Part shown: in pieces, positions 56,560-64,000 of the stretch
Numbering within the stretch: position 1 is the stretch's first letter
How the letters are laid out: every line of letters begins with the position of its first letter
From: Roseofilum casamattae BLCC-M143
GTDB lineage: Bacteria > Cyanobacteriota > Cyanobacteriia > Cyanobacteriales > Desertifilaceae
Reading direction: 5' to 3'
NCBI RefSeq assembly: GCF_030068455.1
Contig: NZ_JAQOSQ010000004.1
Coordinates: forward strand, 62,001 to 126,000
Length of the DNA stretch: 64,000 nucleotides
The notes under the pieces: model-generated
Seen by the model: the letters and a program-made list of their open reading frames with translations, nothing else
Told to the model about the DNA's origin: nothing
Databases searched by the model: none
Made by a program: the position numbers and the translations under genes

Positions 56560-57570
56560 TTAATTTTGTTCGACAGAGGCGATCGCTTCTTTTAAGGACA
56601 TCTTTCCTCCGATCAGGGCTAAAATTGCCGAGGAGTAAATGTCAACAATCTCCCAATTTAAACCGAGGAGATTATCAATATCAATGCTCCTCATCTCCTC
56701 ATCTTCTACCATTAAGCTCGTCCGAAAGCGTACTTCCCCATCCCGGAAGTCGAGTTCAAAACACCCTGTAGGCAAGCCGTAATTCGCATGAGTAAGGAAA
56801 ATAGCCATAGTTTCCCGCAGTTCTTCGGGTACGGACTCGGGGCAAGTTCCATAGAAAAGACAGAGACCGTCGTCCTCCTTAGCATGGATAAAAAATTGCC
56901 AAGGATTGCGATCCCCGGAAGAATCGAGTTGAATGACATCGCGATCGCTAAATTCAAAAAAAGCAATATTGCGATCGCGCAAAAACTCAATGGCGCTATT
57001 ATAAATCGGTCCTCTAAAGTTCGGGCGATCGTCATCTAAATCCTCATCATCCAACCATACCGTCGTATAACCCTGTTTTATTCTCCCCTCGATACCCGAA
57101 GGCATCGGCATTTCTTGAGTAACTTTCGTTCCGTACCAATTCTCGCTGTTGAGTAAAGGATGTTCTAGATTGTTCTGACTCAGATCCATAAGGCAGGCCG
57201 CTATTTTACCCACATCATCCAGACTAATATCCTCCTGGAGTAGATATTCTGCCAGAGTCGGTAATAGTTCTTCATCGAGCACCGCCTCAATATCAATGTC
57301 AATATCTGCATTAAACATCACTTCATGCTGGCGCAGCGCAGTTTTCAAATTCAGCCATTCTCCCTTATCGATGTGTTCGTAAACTTGAGGAGAAACAACC
57401 ATTGTCAAGCGACATTCTACATATCGATCCTCATCACCAACCGACTCATCCTCATCCATCGATAAGAATAACTCATCGGCACGGACAGTTAGAGGTTCTC
57501 CGTTAGGAGCCAGCAGTTTCAAATCTTCATCCAGAACATAAGAATGAATTGATTGATACTCAGAATCCAT
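56560..57570 (-). CDS. YbjN-domain protein (secretion-chaperone fold)
   Basis: In this 336-residue acidic protein the C-terminal part (about 188-330) looks like a YbjN domain, with the fold of type III secretion chaperones: NPWQFFIHAKEDDGLCLFYG, MAIFLTHANYGLPTGCFELDF, DGEVRFRTSLMVE and the final alpha helix with SLKEAI. The first 150 residues are acidic, Leu-rich and of unknown fold. It lies between the large modular protein and the HEXXH protein, 46 and 61 bases from them, so all three are probably one transcript. A chaperone role for the large protein is an inference from fold and position. Confidence 0.7.
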   Translation of the reverse strand: MDSEYQSIHSYVLDEDLKLLAPNGEPLTVRADELFLSMDEDESVGDEDRYVECRLTMVVSPQVYEHIDKGEWLNLKTALRQHEVMFNADIDIDIEAVLDEELLPTLAEYLLQEDISLDDVGKIAACLMDLSQNNLEHPLLNSENWYGTKVTQEMPMPSGIEGRIKQGYTTVWLDDEDLDDDRPNFRGPIYNSAIEFLRDRNIAFFEFSDRDVIQLDSSGDRNPWQFFIHAKEDDGLCLFYGTCPESVPEELRETMAIFLTHANYGLPTGCFELDFRDGEVRFRTSLMVEDEEMRSIDIDNLLGLNWEIVDIYSSAILALIGGKMSLKEAIASVEQN

Positions 57571-57616
57571 ACGCCAGTCGCTCCATTAATTCACATCTCG
57601 TTGAGTCTCTGCATAA

Positions 57617-60600
57617 CTATCCTAATCGGCCGTATCGTCGCATTGCTTCAGAAGTAGAACGCTGTATGGCTGATTGCTGCACGGCATTCCTTGGTTGATA
57701 CTTCTGCCTAGCTCCTTTGAGTAGGTTTTTAAGTTTCGTTTTCTGCTTAGTACTCTGGTCCATCCTTTTAGGATCGAAAGCCTGTCGAGTTAACGCATCG
57801 GCAACAAGTTCTATATTATCTATCTCGAGCCGTTCTAACCAGGATTTGTGTTGTTCTACCTTCTTCAGGAAGTCCTCTCGTAAATATCGGCTAATCTTCA
57901 TTGCTTGCGTCTCTGATTCTTGATTCGTCACGACATTCTCCGGACGAGGAGCATTTTCATCCCTATCTTCGTCCGGAGTTTGTACTTCAGCAAGCAAGTC
58001 ATTGAACTTCATTTTGTTGTTCTGCGTAGCTACGATGACGTTGTCTAACCAAAGATCGCACATTTCCTTCATGTTCTTGAGCTGGGCAATACGCCGATCG
58101 CGATCTCGCTTATCTAGAGGCTTAGAAACCAGACTCGTGTACAGCTTTAAAACTGCATCAACTGCTTTTAACATCGGACTGCGCCTTTTGAACCGTCCCA
58201 TATTTGTTTCAGCACGAAATTCGCTCACTAATGGCATCAGAACGCCAGCATTCTCTCGGCCTCCCTGTTTTTTCGTAATTTCTTTTTGCTTGGCATCCTG
58301 TGTTTTTGATTCAAATGCGACATCTTTTTTAATGGATTCGCGCAAAATTTCTAAAGACCATTTATCGCCCCAATCAGCCTTCCATTGCAAGATGCGTTCT
58401 TGCCTCCTCGCTTGCAAAAAGCTATCCAAAAACGAGATTTTCAACTCATTTTGTAGGTAGACGTTCAGTTCGTGTTTTTGAGGTCGTCCGGCTTGCGCAA
58501 AAGTCTTCTTACCTAAGTCGCCCACTTTGGTTTCCTTACCCGTCTTATACGTTACATTGAGTCCGACTTTAGCACTAGGATCGAAGGCCTTATCTTTGTG
58601 GAGGAGAGGTTTAAGTTTATCAGTCGTACCGAAATCCTTACCGCTAGTGACAAAATTATCCGCAATATCATTAGCAGCATACATTAAGTCACCAATAAAC
58701 TCTTTGCCAATCCGCGACCTCCTACCTTTAGTTCTCTCTCGCACTTGTGGAATTAAATTGCTCAGGAGACGCAAGATAGCGCGGGAGGCACCAATGGCAA
58801 TGGGACCGGCATATTTGCCCTCGCCAAAATGGGACATGGACATTTCCATAATTCCTTCTACCTTGAGTTCCCATTTACCCATGATGGCTTTAAATGCACT
58901 CATTTTTACCCCTGGTTTTTCCATCCAGTCCAGCTTCAGCTTACCTTTGGCTTTCAGATTGCCGAAGGATCCCTCACCACTGATCCAGAGTTTGTGCATT
59001 CCCCGGCCGCGAGTTTTCTGGCGACCTTTCTTCTTATATTCAGTCTCTCCTATCTTCCGCCGAGTTCCAACGACGTTTCCATCAGCATCAGTTTTATCTT
59101 TACCTTTAATCGATGCGCGATCGTAACGTCGCCCTTCAAAATACTGGGCAGCCGCTTTACCTTTTACCCCATAAACATCACTGCTTCCGGTTGCTGGGTC
59201 GCTTTGGATCTCTGCCAGACCTCCTGTCAAACCTCCCATTTCAATATAAGCTTTTTCAGCTTTCTTTTTCTTCCCATCGTAATCTTTTTTATCTTTCTTA
59301 TATTGTGCTTCGTTTGCCTTATCAGTTTCAGGATCGTTGGTTTTGTCTGGCTTTTTCGGTTCTGGAGGCAGATCCCAGATTTCTTTTTCGACTCGAGCTG
59401 CCCATTCTTCTGCATCCAAATAAGCTTGTTCGTCGCTAACGATCTGTTTGCTTTTAGGACTGCGCAAATGGAATAGTCTGCGTCCTTTCCATCCCGATTT
59501 CCTTCTGGCGACTGTGGTACCATCTCCCCACAAATAATTGGTTGTACTTCTATGAACCATTCGAGATTCTCGGAATCGACGATATAAACCGTAGGAGAGG
59601 AGTTTACCGATTTGTTCCGGACTAGAACCAATGGTTTCAAAATAAATACCGAGTTCGCCAGCAATGGCAGCAATTCTTGCCGTGCCTCCAGCCTGGAAGA
59701 GTCCTTCAAACCTCACCTTATATTCCGAGCCACCCTTGCGCTCGGTTTGGAGCACAAAGCGACCGCCGACAAAAGTGCTTGCTGTTGGGTCAGTTGGAAA
59801 TCGCAGTTGCAATTCAAATTTTGTATAGTCTCCAATTTGAGGAGCCATGCTGTCGATAATTTGCGGCACGACAAAGCCAAAGAAGGTTCCCGTATCGCCA
59901 TCATAGTTTTTGTATTTGGCCTTAATCTTTTTAAAGTTCTTATCGATATCCTTCTTCTTCTTCCCTCTTGTATCCACACTACCTACATTTTGGGGTAGGT
60001 TGGACTTTCCAAGGGTGTCTGCTTGTACTTCCTCTAGCGAGGATTTTTGACCGTTTAGGGCGAGGAGAAATGTATCGAGATAGTTGGAAATCTCCAATAG
60101 CTTTTTATCCGCAGGGTACATCTCGACCTCTCCATATTTTTGATCTACCATTCCCTGGAGACCCTCATTGTCACCTGCTTTGTCCAGTAGTTTTTGCCGG
60201 ACGTTGTGATATTCGTCGATTCTCTTTTGTAGTTTCTTGACTTTGGGGATATGTTTGTTTTTCCAGGTATCGACCAGAGTCTTCATCTGCTCGATAATTT
60301 CCTTGCGCTCGGCTAGGTCTTCGCGATCGACAACCGTATTTTTAAGTTTCAAGTAGCGATCGAGCAATTTATCAATGGTCTTGAAAATGTTACCCCGTCT
60401 CCGCAGTCCATATTTCTTGGTATTATTTTTAAAGCTTGCCAGGGTTATATCGACCCGATCCAGTTCTTCATTTTCGCCTTTGTACGTTCCAAATTCAGCA
60501 ATGGTTGGAGCATTTCCAATGTTACTGTAATTGACTTCTGAGGCTGCCAGTGTTTTGGGCTTGAATTCCACTCCAAATGATTGATAAATTCTTTGAATGT

Positions 60601-61768
60601 ATACTTGAGTAGCTTTGTATAGCTCAATTGTCTGTCGATCGCGTCTGTTGCTGAAGAAGTTCCGACCAAATCGACTCATCACCCCTTCACGACCAGTACG
60701 CGCCGCCTTGCGTTTGTTGTAACGCTTGGCTGCTTCATCTTCTATATAGAGCGTACTTGCCTTTTCTACCCAAACATCGAGTTTGTCCAGAATTTTATTT
60801 TGACTGTCTTTTGAGACTTGACCATCCTCGCGAACCAGCTCCGAGCGGTAGGTTTGCAAAAGTTCTGCTGCTTTACCCAATCCGCTAATTGCTTTTGTAT
60901 ATCTCCTATTTTTAATCCCAATCAGCCTAGCTGGTTCTTTTAGAGCCTGTGCTAACTGCGGGCCGCCAATCTCCAAATTACCAAATGTTCTTTTCTCCTC
61001 TTTTACGTCTTCTTGAGCCGCTGCCGGCCAGGGAATATTCGCTCCTGTTAAAGGCAAGGGGTGTTGACTATCATCAGGAATAAGGTTTTGGGCGAACGAT
61101 TCTCTCATTCTTTCCATTTCTGGTGAGTTCGCGACTTCTTGGCCGATTTTACTGACTAAAATATATATTTCTGCCGCTTGCTTTTGTGTCTTTGTATACT
61201 TAAGCTGATGTTTAGCTTTCGCTCCTCCCCAGCGCATCTCGTCTTCGCGTTGGTTCAGAGCATCTATGTATTGCACCCTAGCATAGGTTTCGCTGTGTAT
61301 TTTGCGCCATCCTATGATGTCTTCCATTATGTACAGCAACGTATCATTTTTCTCATGCGCCTTTAGTCGCTTGGATAAATTCTTGAGGTGCTTGCTCTTT
61401 TTGAATTTACTGGCTGCTGCTACTCCGCGATCGAACTTACTGGCGAGATCGGTAAATGGTTTTTCTTTACCAGCATCATCCTCCCCCTCGCGCTGTACGG
61501 CATGACTGCTGTTCGCTTGCGTCAATTTGCCTTGAATAACTGCTGTATGGGCTTTCGCTTGGGTACTTTCTGGCTGAGTTGTATCTAAGGGCCTCCCCGC
61601 TTTTTCGAGGGGGGAAAGTTGAGTGGAGGAGAAAAAAGAGGAATTGTTCTGAAATTGCTGGGATGGTTCTGCCTTCGATCGAGATGGTACGGGAGAGGGC
61701 GTCAATTGAACGCTGGCTCCTGTTGTTGGCTGAGATGGCCGTCTTTTACGAATTTGCGTACGTCCCAT
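57617..61768 (-). CDS. Large modular helical protein, possible eCIS-type cargo
   Basis: I do not recognise an enzymatic domain in these 1383 residues. The N-terminus (1-100) is disordered with basic residues, LSPLEKAGRPLD (51-62) and VIQGK/AVQRE motifs, resembling the HEXXH protein at 55746. Next come mostly charged helical regions with internal repeats: about 291-345, 455-585 and 1200-1315. The middle (about 630-1000) is beta-rich, with several Lys-rich low-complexity stretches. Its C-terminus ends AVQQSAIQRS and then a basic tail. There is no signal peptide. A perfect AGGAGG lies eight bases before the ATG, suggesting high expression. Toxin or structural cargo is a guess from context. Confidence 0.6.
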   Translation of the reverse strand: MGRTQIRKRRPSQPTTGASVQLTPSPVPSRSKAEPSQQFQNNSSFFSSTQLSPLEKAGRPLDTTQPESTQAKAHTAVIQGKLTQANSSHAVQREGEDDAGKEKPFTDLASKFDRGVAAASKFKKSKHLKNLSKRLKAHEKNDTLLYIMEDIIGWRKIHSETYARVQYIDALNQREDEMRWGGAKAKHQLKYTKTQKQAAEIYILVSKIGQEVANSPEMERMRESFAQNLIPDDSQHPLPLTGANIPWPAAAQEDVKEEKRTFGNLEIGGPQLAQALKEPARLIGIKNRRYTKAISGLGKAAELLQTYRSELVREDGQVSKDSQNKILDKLDVWVEKASTLYIEDEAAKRYNKRKAARTGREGVMSRFGRNFFSNRRDRQTIELYKATQVYIQRIYQSFGVEFKPKTLAASEVNYSNIGNAPTIAEFGTYKGENEELDRVDITLASFKNNTKKYGLRRRGNIFKTIDKLLDRYLKLKNTVVDREDLAERKEIIEQMKTLVDTWKNKHIPKVKKLQKRIDEYHNVRQKLLDKAGDNEGLQGMVDQKYGEVEMYPADKKLLEISNYLDTFLLALNGQKSSLEEVQADTLGKSNLPQNVGSVDTRGKKKKDIDKNFKKIKAKYKNYDGDTGTFFGFVVPQIIDSMAPQIGDYTKFELQLRFPTDPTASTFVGGRFVLQTERKGGSEYKVRFEGLFQAGGTARIAAIAGELGIYFETIGSSPEQIGKLLSYGLYRRFRESRMVHRSTTNYLWGDGTTVARRKSGWKGRRLFHLRSPKSKQIVSDEQAYLDAEEWAARVEKEIWDLPPEPKKPDKTNDPETDKANEAQYKKDKKDYDGKKKKAEKAYIEMGGLTGGLAEIQSDPATGSSDVYGVKGKAAAQYFEGRRYDRASIKGKDKTDADGNVVGTRRKIGETEYKKKGRQKTRGRGMHKLWISGEGSFGNLKAKGKLKLDWMEKPGVKMSAFKAIMGKWELKVEGIMEMSMSHFGEGKYAGPIAIGASRAILRLLSNLIPQVRERTKGRRSRIGKEFIGDLMYAANDIADNFVTSGKDFGTTDKLKPLLHKDKAFDPSAKVGLNVTYKTGKETKVGDLGKKTFAQAGRPQKHELNVYLQNELKISFLDSFLQARRQERILQWKADWGDKWSLEILRESIKKDVAFESKTQDAKQKEITKKQGGRENAGVLMPLVSEFRAETNMGRFKRRSPMLKAVDAVLKLYTSLVSKPLDKRDRDRRIAQLKNMKEMCDLWLDNVIVATQNNKMKFNDLLAEVQTPDEDRDENAPRPENVVTNQESETQAMKISRYLREDFLKKVEQHKSWLERLEIDNIELVADALTRQAFDPKRMDQSTKQKTKLKNLLKGARQKYQPRNAVQQSAIQRSTSEAMRRYGRLG

Positions 61769-62167
61769 GAGTCTTACCTCCTAATATCTAGCCCATACCA
61801 TCGCAGATCGCACAGCTTTAGGTTACAAGAAATGGTCTTTCCTACGCAAGTTTTTTTTGAATTAGTGTATTTTGAATCACATTAATTTTGACTTAAGCTT
61901 CAGCATTTATCCTTGACCTCTACGCCGATCGCTTCCGTAATACTATTGAGATAATTGAGAAATTTTACGATGATTGCTGACTAAAAAAAATAATTCTTTC
62001 GCTAAAAATTAGTTAGGGCCGTGGTTTGTCCGAGACCCCTAGCACTCTATCTTATGTAATTAATAATACTAGAGCTACCTTAAGAGTAGATTAAGATCGA
62101 CGAATAAGGAGCGATCGCAACTTAACCTACCGTAACAATATTTAACTCAATGGTTTCTCCGGTACAA
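61769..62167. other. 399-base stretch between gcvT and the large modular gene
   Basis: No gene is seen here. It contains the AGGAGG ribosome site of the large gene at 61777-61782, two short A/T-rich runs and no clear promoter on the minus strand. It must hold the promoter of the three-gene cluster unless that is read from gcvT. Confidence 0.5.
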
Positions 62168-63265
62168 TTATCCAGCACGATAAAAAGGTTTTTTCACCAC
62201 TTGCATCGGATAGAATTTGCCGCGAATTTCCACATCGATCGTTTGTCCGATTTTGGCATATTCCACGGGGACATAGGCGAGGGCAACGGGATAGCCGAGA
62301 GTGGGCGAGAGCGTACCGCTAGTAACTTTCCCAACAGATATTCCATTCACCGATAAGGGATAGTTATGGCGCGCAATATGGCGGCCTTTCCCTTGCAGTC
62401 CCACTAAGCGTTTGGAGACTCCTTCGTTTTGTTGCTGCTCTAGGATATTGCGACCGATGAAGTCCCCTTTACTTTGGGTATGGACGAGCCATTTCAGTCC
62501 GGCTTCTAGGGGAGTTGTGGTTGCGTCAATATCTTGCCCGTAGAGAGCTAGAGCGGCTTCGAGACGTAGGGTATCTCGCGATCCGAGTCCGCAGGGGATG
62601 GCGCCAGCGTTGAAGAGGGTATCCCAGAGTTCGATCGCGGTTTCAGGATCGACCATAATCTCAAAGCCATCTTCGCCAGTGTATCCGGTGCGAGCAATAA
62701 AGGCGGAACTACCCAGGAGAGGTAGGGTGGCGTGGCCGAAGCGAGGGATGGTAGAGAGGTCGGTGTCGATGAGAGGTTGTAAGGTGGAGATCGCTTGCGG
62801 CCCTTGTAGAGCAATCAGTGCCTGCTCCAGGGTGCGATCGCGAAAGGAAATCGCGCTCCGATCGAGATGCTCCTCAATCCATTGGCGATCGCCACCACAA
62901 GTGGCAGCATTCACGATAATTGCAACTCGTTCGTCTCCATTATCTGCCGGAGCTTGTAGATAAACGATAATATCATCAATAATTCCTCCTTCCGGATTGA
63001 GCAATACAGTGTATTGTGCTTTACCGGGAACGAGGCGAGCTAAGTCTGAGGGCACGAGGGTTTGCAATGGGGCAATGACCGACGGCCCTTGCAGAAAGAA
63101 TTTTCCCATGTGGGAAATATCGAACATACCGACTCGATCGCGCACGGCTGCATGTTCTTTTTTTATCCCGGAAAATTGCACGGGCATCTCCCAACCGGAG
63201 AATTCAGTCATTTTTGCTTTCAGTTGCGCGCAAGCATTGAAGAGTGGAGTACGGGATAAAGCCAT
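62168..63265 (-). CDS. gcvT: Aminomethyltransferase (glycine cleavage T protein)
   Basis: GcvT moves the methylene group from glycine to tetrahydrofolate in the glycine cleavage system, which in cyanobacteria also clears photorespiratory glycine. The 365-residue protein is complete. FSGWEMPVQFSGIKKEH, RVGMFDISHMGKF, RTGYTGEDGFEI and the ETGLKW-like EAGLKWLVH are all visible. Start is at MALSRTPLFNACAQLKA. No gcvH or gcvP is nearby. Confidence 0.95.
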   Translation of the reverse strand: MALSRTPLFNACAQLKAKMTEFSGWEMPVQFSGIKKEHAAVRDRVGMFDISHMGKFFLQGPSVIAPLQTLVPSDLARLVPGKAQYTVLLNPEGGIIDDIIVYLQAPADNGDERVAIIVNAATCGGDRQWIEEHLDRSAISFRDRTLEQALIALQGPQAISTLQPLIDTDLSTIPRFGHATLPLLGSSAFIARTGYTGEDGFEIMVDPETAIELWDTLFNAGAIPCGLGSRDTLRLEAALALYGQDIDATTTPLEAGLKWLVHTQSKGDFIGRNILEQQQNEGVSKRLVGLQGKGRHIARHNYPLSVNGISVGKVTSGTLSPTLGYPVALAYVPVEYAKIGQTIDVEIRGKFYPMQVVKKPFYRAG

Positions 63266-63379
63266 GGGATATTACCGTGCCGATGTTGTTGGGTGCAATA
63301 GTCTATGTCATAGGCAACTATACCAGGTGGCGATCGCTCGACTCAACCTCACCTTTCTCTAAAATTAGAATAGCGATCG

Positions 63380-64000
63380 CTATCCAATCCGACCGCTGAT
63401 ATAATCCTCAGTTTGTTTCTTCTTCGGACGGGAGAAAATCTCCTCCGTTTTGCCAAACTCCATCAACTCGCCCAAATACATAAACGCCGTATAGTCGGAA
63501 AAGCGAGCCGCCTGTTGCATACTGTGAGTCACGATCAGAATAGTCACCTGAGATTTCAGCTCGCTCATCAATGCTTCCACGCTATCGGTAGCAATCGGGT
63601 CGAGAGCGGAAGTCGGTTCGTCAAAGAGAATAATTTCGGGATTAGTGACCAACGCACGGGCAATACACAACCGTTGCTGCTGTCCCCCAGACAAATTATA
63701 AGCCGAGTCATGCAAGCGATCTTTCACCTCTTCCCAGAGAGCCGCACCCTGCAATGCCTCTTCCACCCTCTCATCTAGGGTGGCCCGTTTGCGCACGCCG
63801 CGCACCCGCAACCCATAAGCCACATTTTCATAGACCGATTTCGGGAAGGGGTTTGGCTTTTGAAACACCATTCCCACCCGCATTCTGACTTCAATGGAGT
63901 CAATGGAGTTGCTGAGGATATTAGTACCATCGAGCTTAATCTCCCCTTTATAGGAGTTACCGGGATACAGATCGTGCATCCGATTAAAACAGCGCAGTAA
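63380..64000 (-). CDS. pstB: Phosphate ABC transporter ATP-binding protein, 5' part outside window
   Basis: PstB powers high-affinity phosphate import with PstSCA. The C-terminal 207 codons are here; the start and Walker A lie beyond the right edge. The frame is open to base 64000, where LLRCFNR precedes MHDLYPG. Seen are the Q-loop region [17 protein letters not shown], the signature [15 protein letters not shown], Walker [15 protein letters not shown] and the switch [14 protein letters not shown]. It ends with ISGRIG, a common PstB C-terminus (usually TGRFG). Confidence 0.95.
   Translation of the reverse strand, partial: LLRCFNRMHDLYPGNSYKGEIKLDGTNILSNSIDSIEVRMRVGMVFQKPNPFPKSVYENVAYGLRVRGVRKRATLDERVEEALQGAALWEEVKDRLHDSAYNLSGGQQQRLCIARALVTNPEIILFDEPTSALDPIATDSVEALMSELKSQVTILIVTHSMQQAARFSDYTAFMYLGELMEFGKTEEIFSRPKKKQTEDYISGRIG

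Noticed and set aside
1-64000. CRISPR array or rRNA operon
   Set aside because: No series of equally spaced direct repeats of 20-40 bases and no rRNA-like sequence was seen anywhere in the window.

Overview
The window comes from a cyanobacterial chromosome. Evidence: the octamer GCGATCGC (HIP1) recurs throughout; the RNA polymerase beta' subunit is split, with a separate rpoC2 of 1416 codons; and cyanobacterial lineage genes are present (a Ycf23/DUF561 protein, an slr1659-type STAS-like regulator, an NDUFAF7-like methyltransferase next to hisD). The several diguanylate/phosphodiesterase, PAS and SpoIIE signalling proteins fit a filamentous Oscillatoriales-like organism, but genus cannot be fixed from sequence alone.

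Layout. 0-9.3 kb: the 5' end of a gene leaving the left edge, a CHASE2-GGDEF-EAL protein, Ycf23, a STAS-like protein, an M23 peptidase divergent from mfd, and tRNA-Leu(UAG) with a consensus promoter. The mfd gene carries two palindromic repeats inside its reading frame. 9.3-16.1 kb: an accessory block on the minus strand (TPR protein, double-Tudor-like protein, membrane NACHT ATPase) followed by a tnpB-only IS605-family element. 16-31 kb: signalling and miscellaneous genes (condensation-fold acyltransferase, cNMP-binding patatin, ATP-grasp, coiled-coil protein, GAF-GGDEF-EAL, Rpn nuclease, glycosyltransferase, haem-sensor SpoIIE phosphatase with a substrate-binding lipoprotein, DUF938 methyltransferase, PAS protein).

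31.4-41.3 kb: a phosphorothioate DNA modification and restriction island resembling SspABCD-SspE. Order: DUF4007 (sspB-like), large P-loop ATPase (sspC-like), PAPS-reductase-like ATP pyrophosphatase (sspD-like), a YefM/YoeB toxin-antitoxin pair, DUF29, DUF262-DUF1524 effector (sspE-like), cysteine desulfurase (sspA-like). The desulfurase would supply sulfur, the sspBCD products would place it in DNA, and the sspE product would attack unmodified invading DNA. The embedded toxin-antitoxin pair is the unusual part.

41.3-55.0 kb: conserved housekeeping genes NDUFAF7-like, hisD, rpsT, tatD, rpoB, rpoC2 and glmS. rpoC1, usually between rpoB and rpoC2, is absent; a short hairpin-rich spacer takes its place. 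55.3-61.8 kb: a small orphan gene, then a three-gene minus-strand cluster: a 1383-residue modular helical protein, a YbjN-fold chaperone-like protein and a small HEXXH protein resembling the core domain of extracellular contractile injection system (eCIS) associated proteins. The large and small proteins share N-terminal motifs, which suggests a cargo/chaperone/protease set. 62.2-64 kb: gcvT and the truncated pstB at the right edge.
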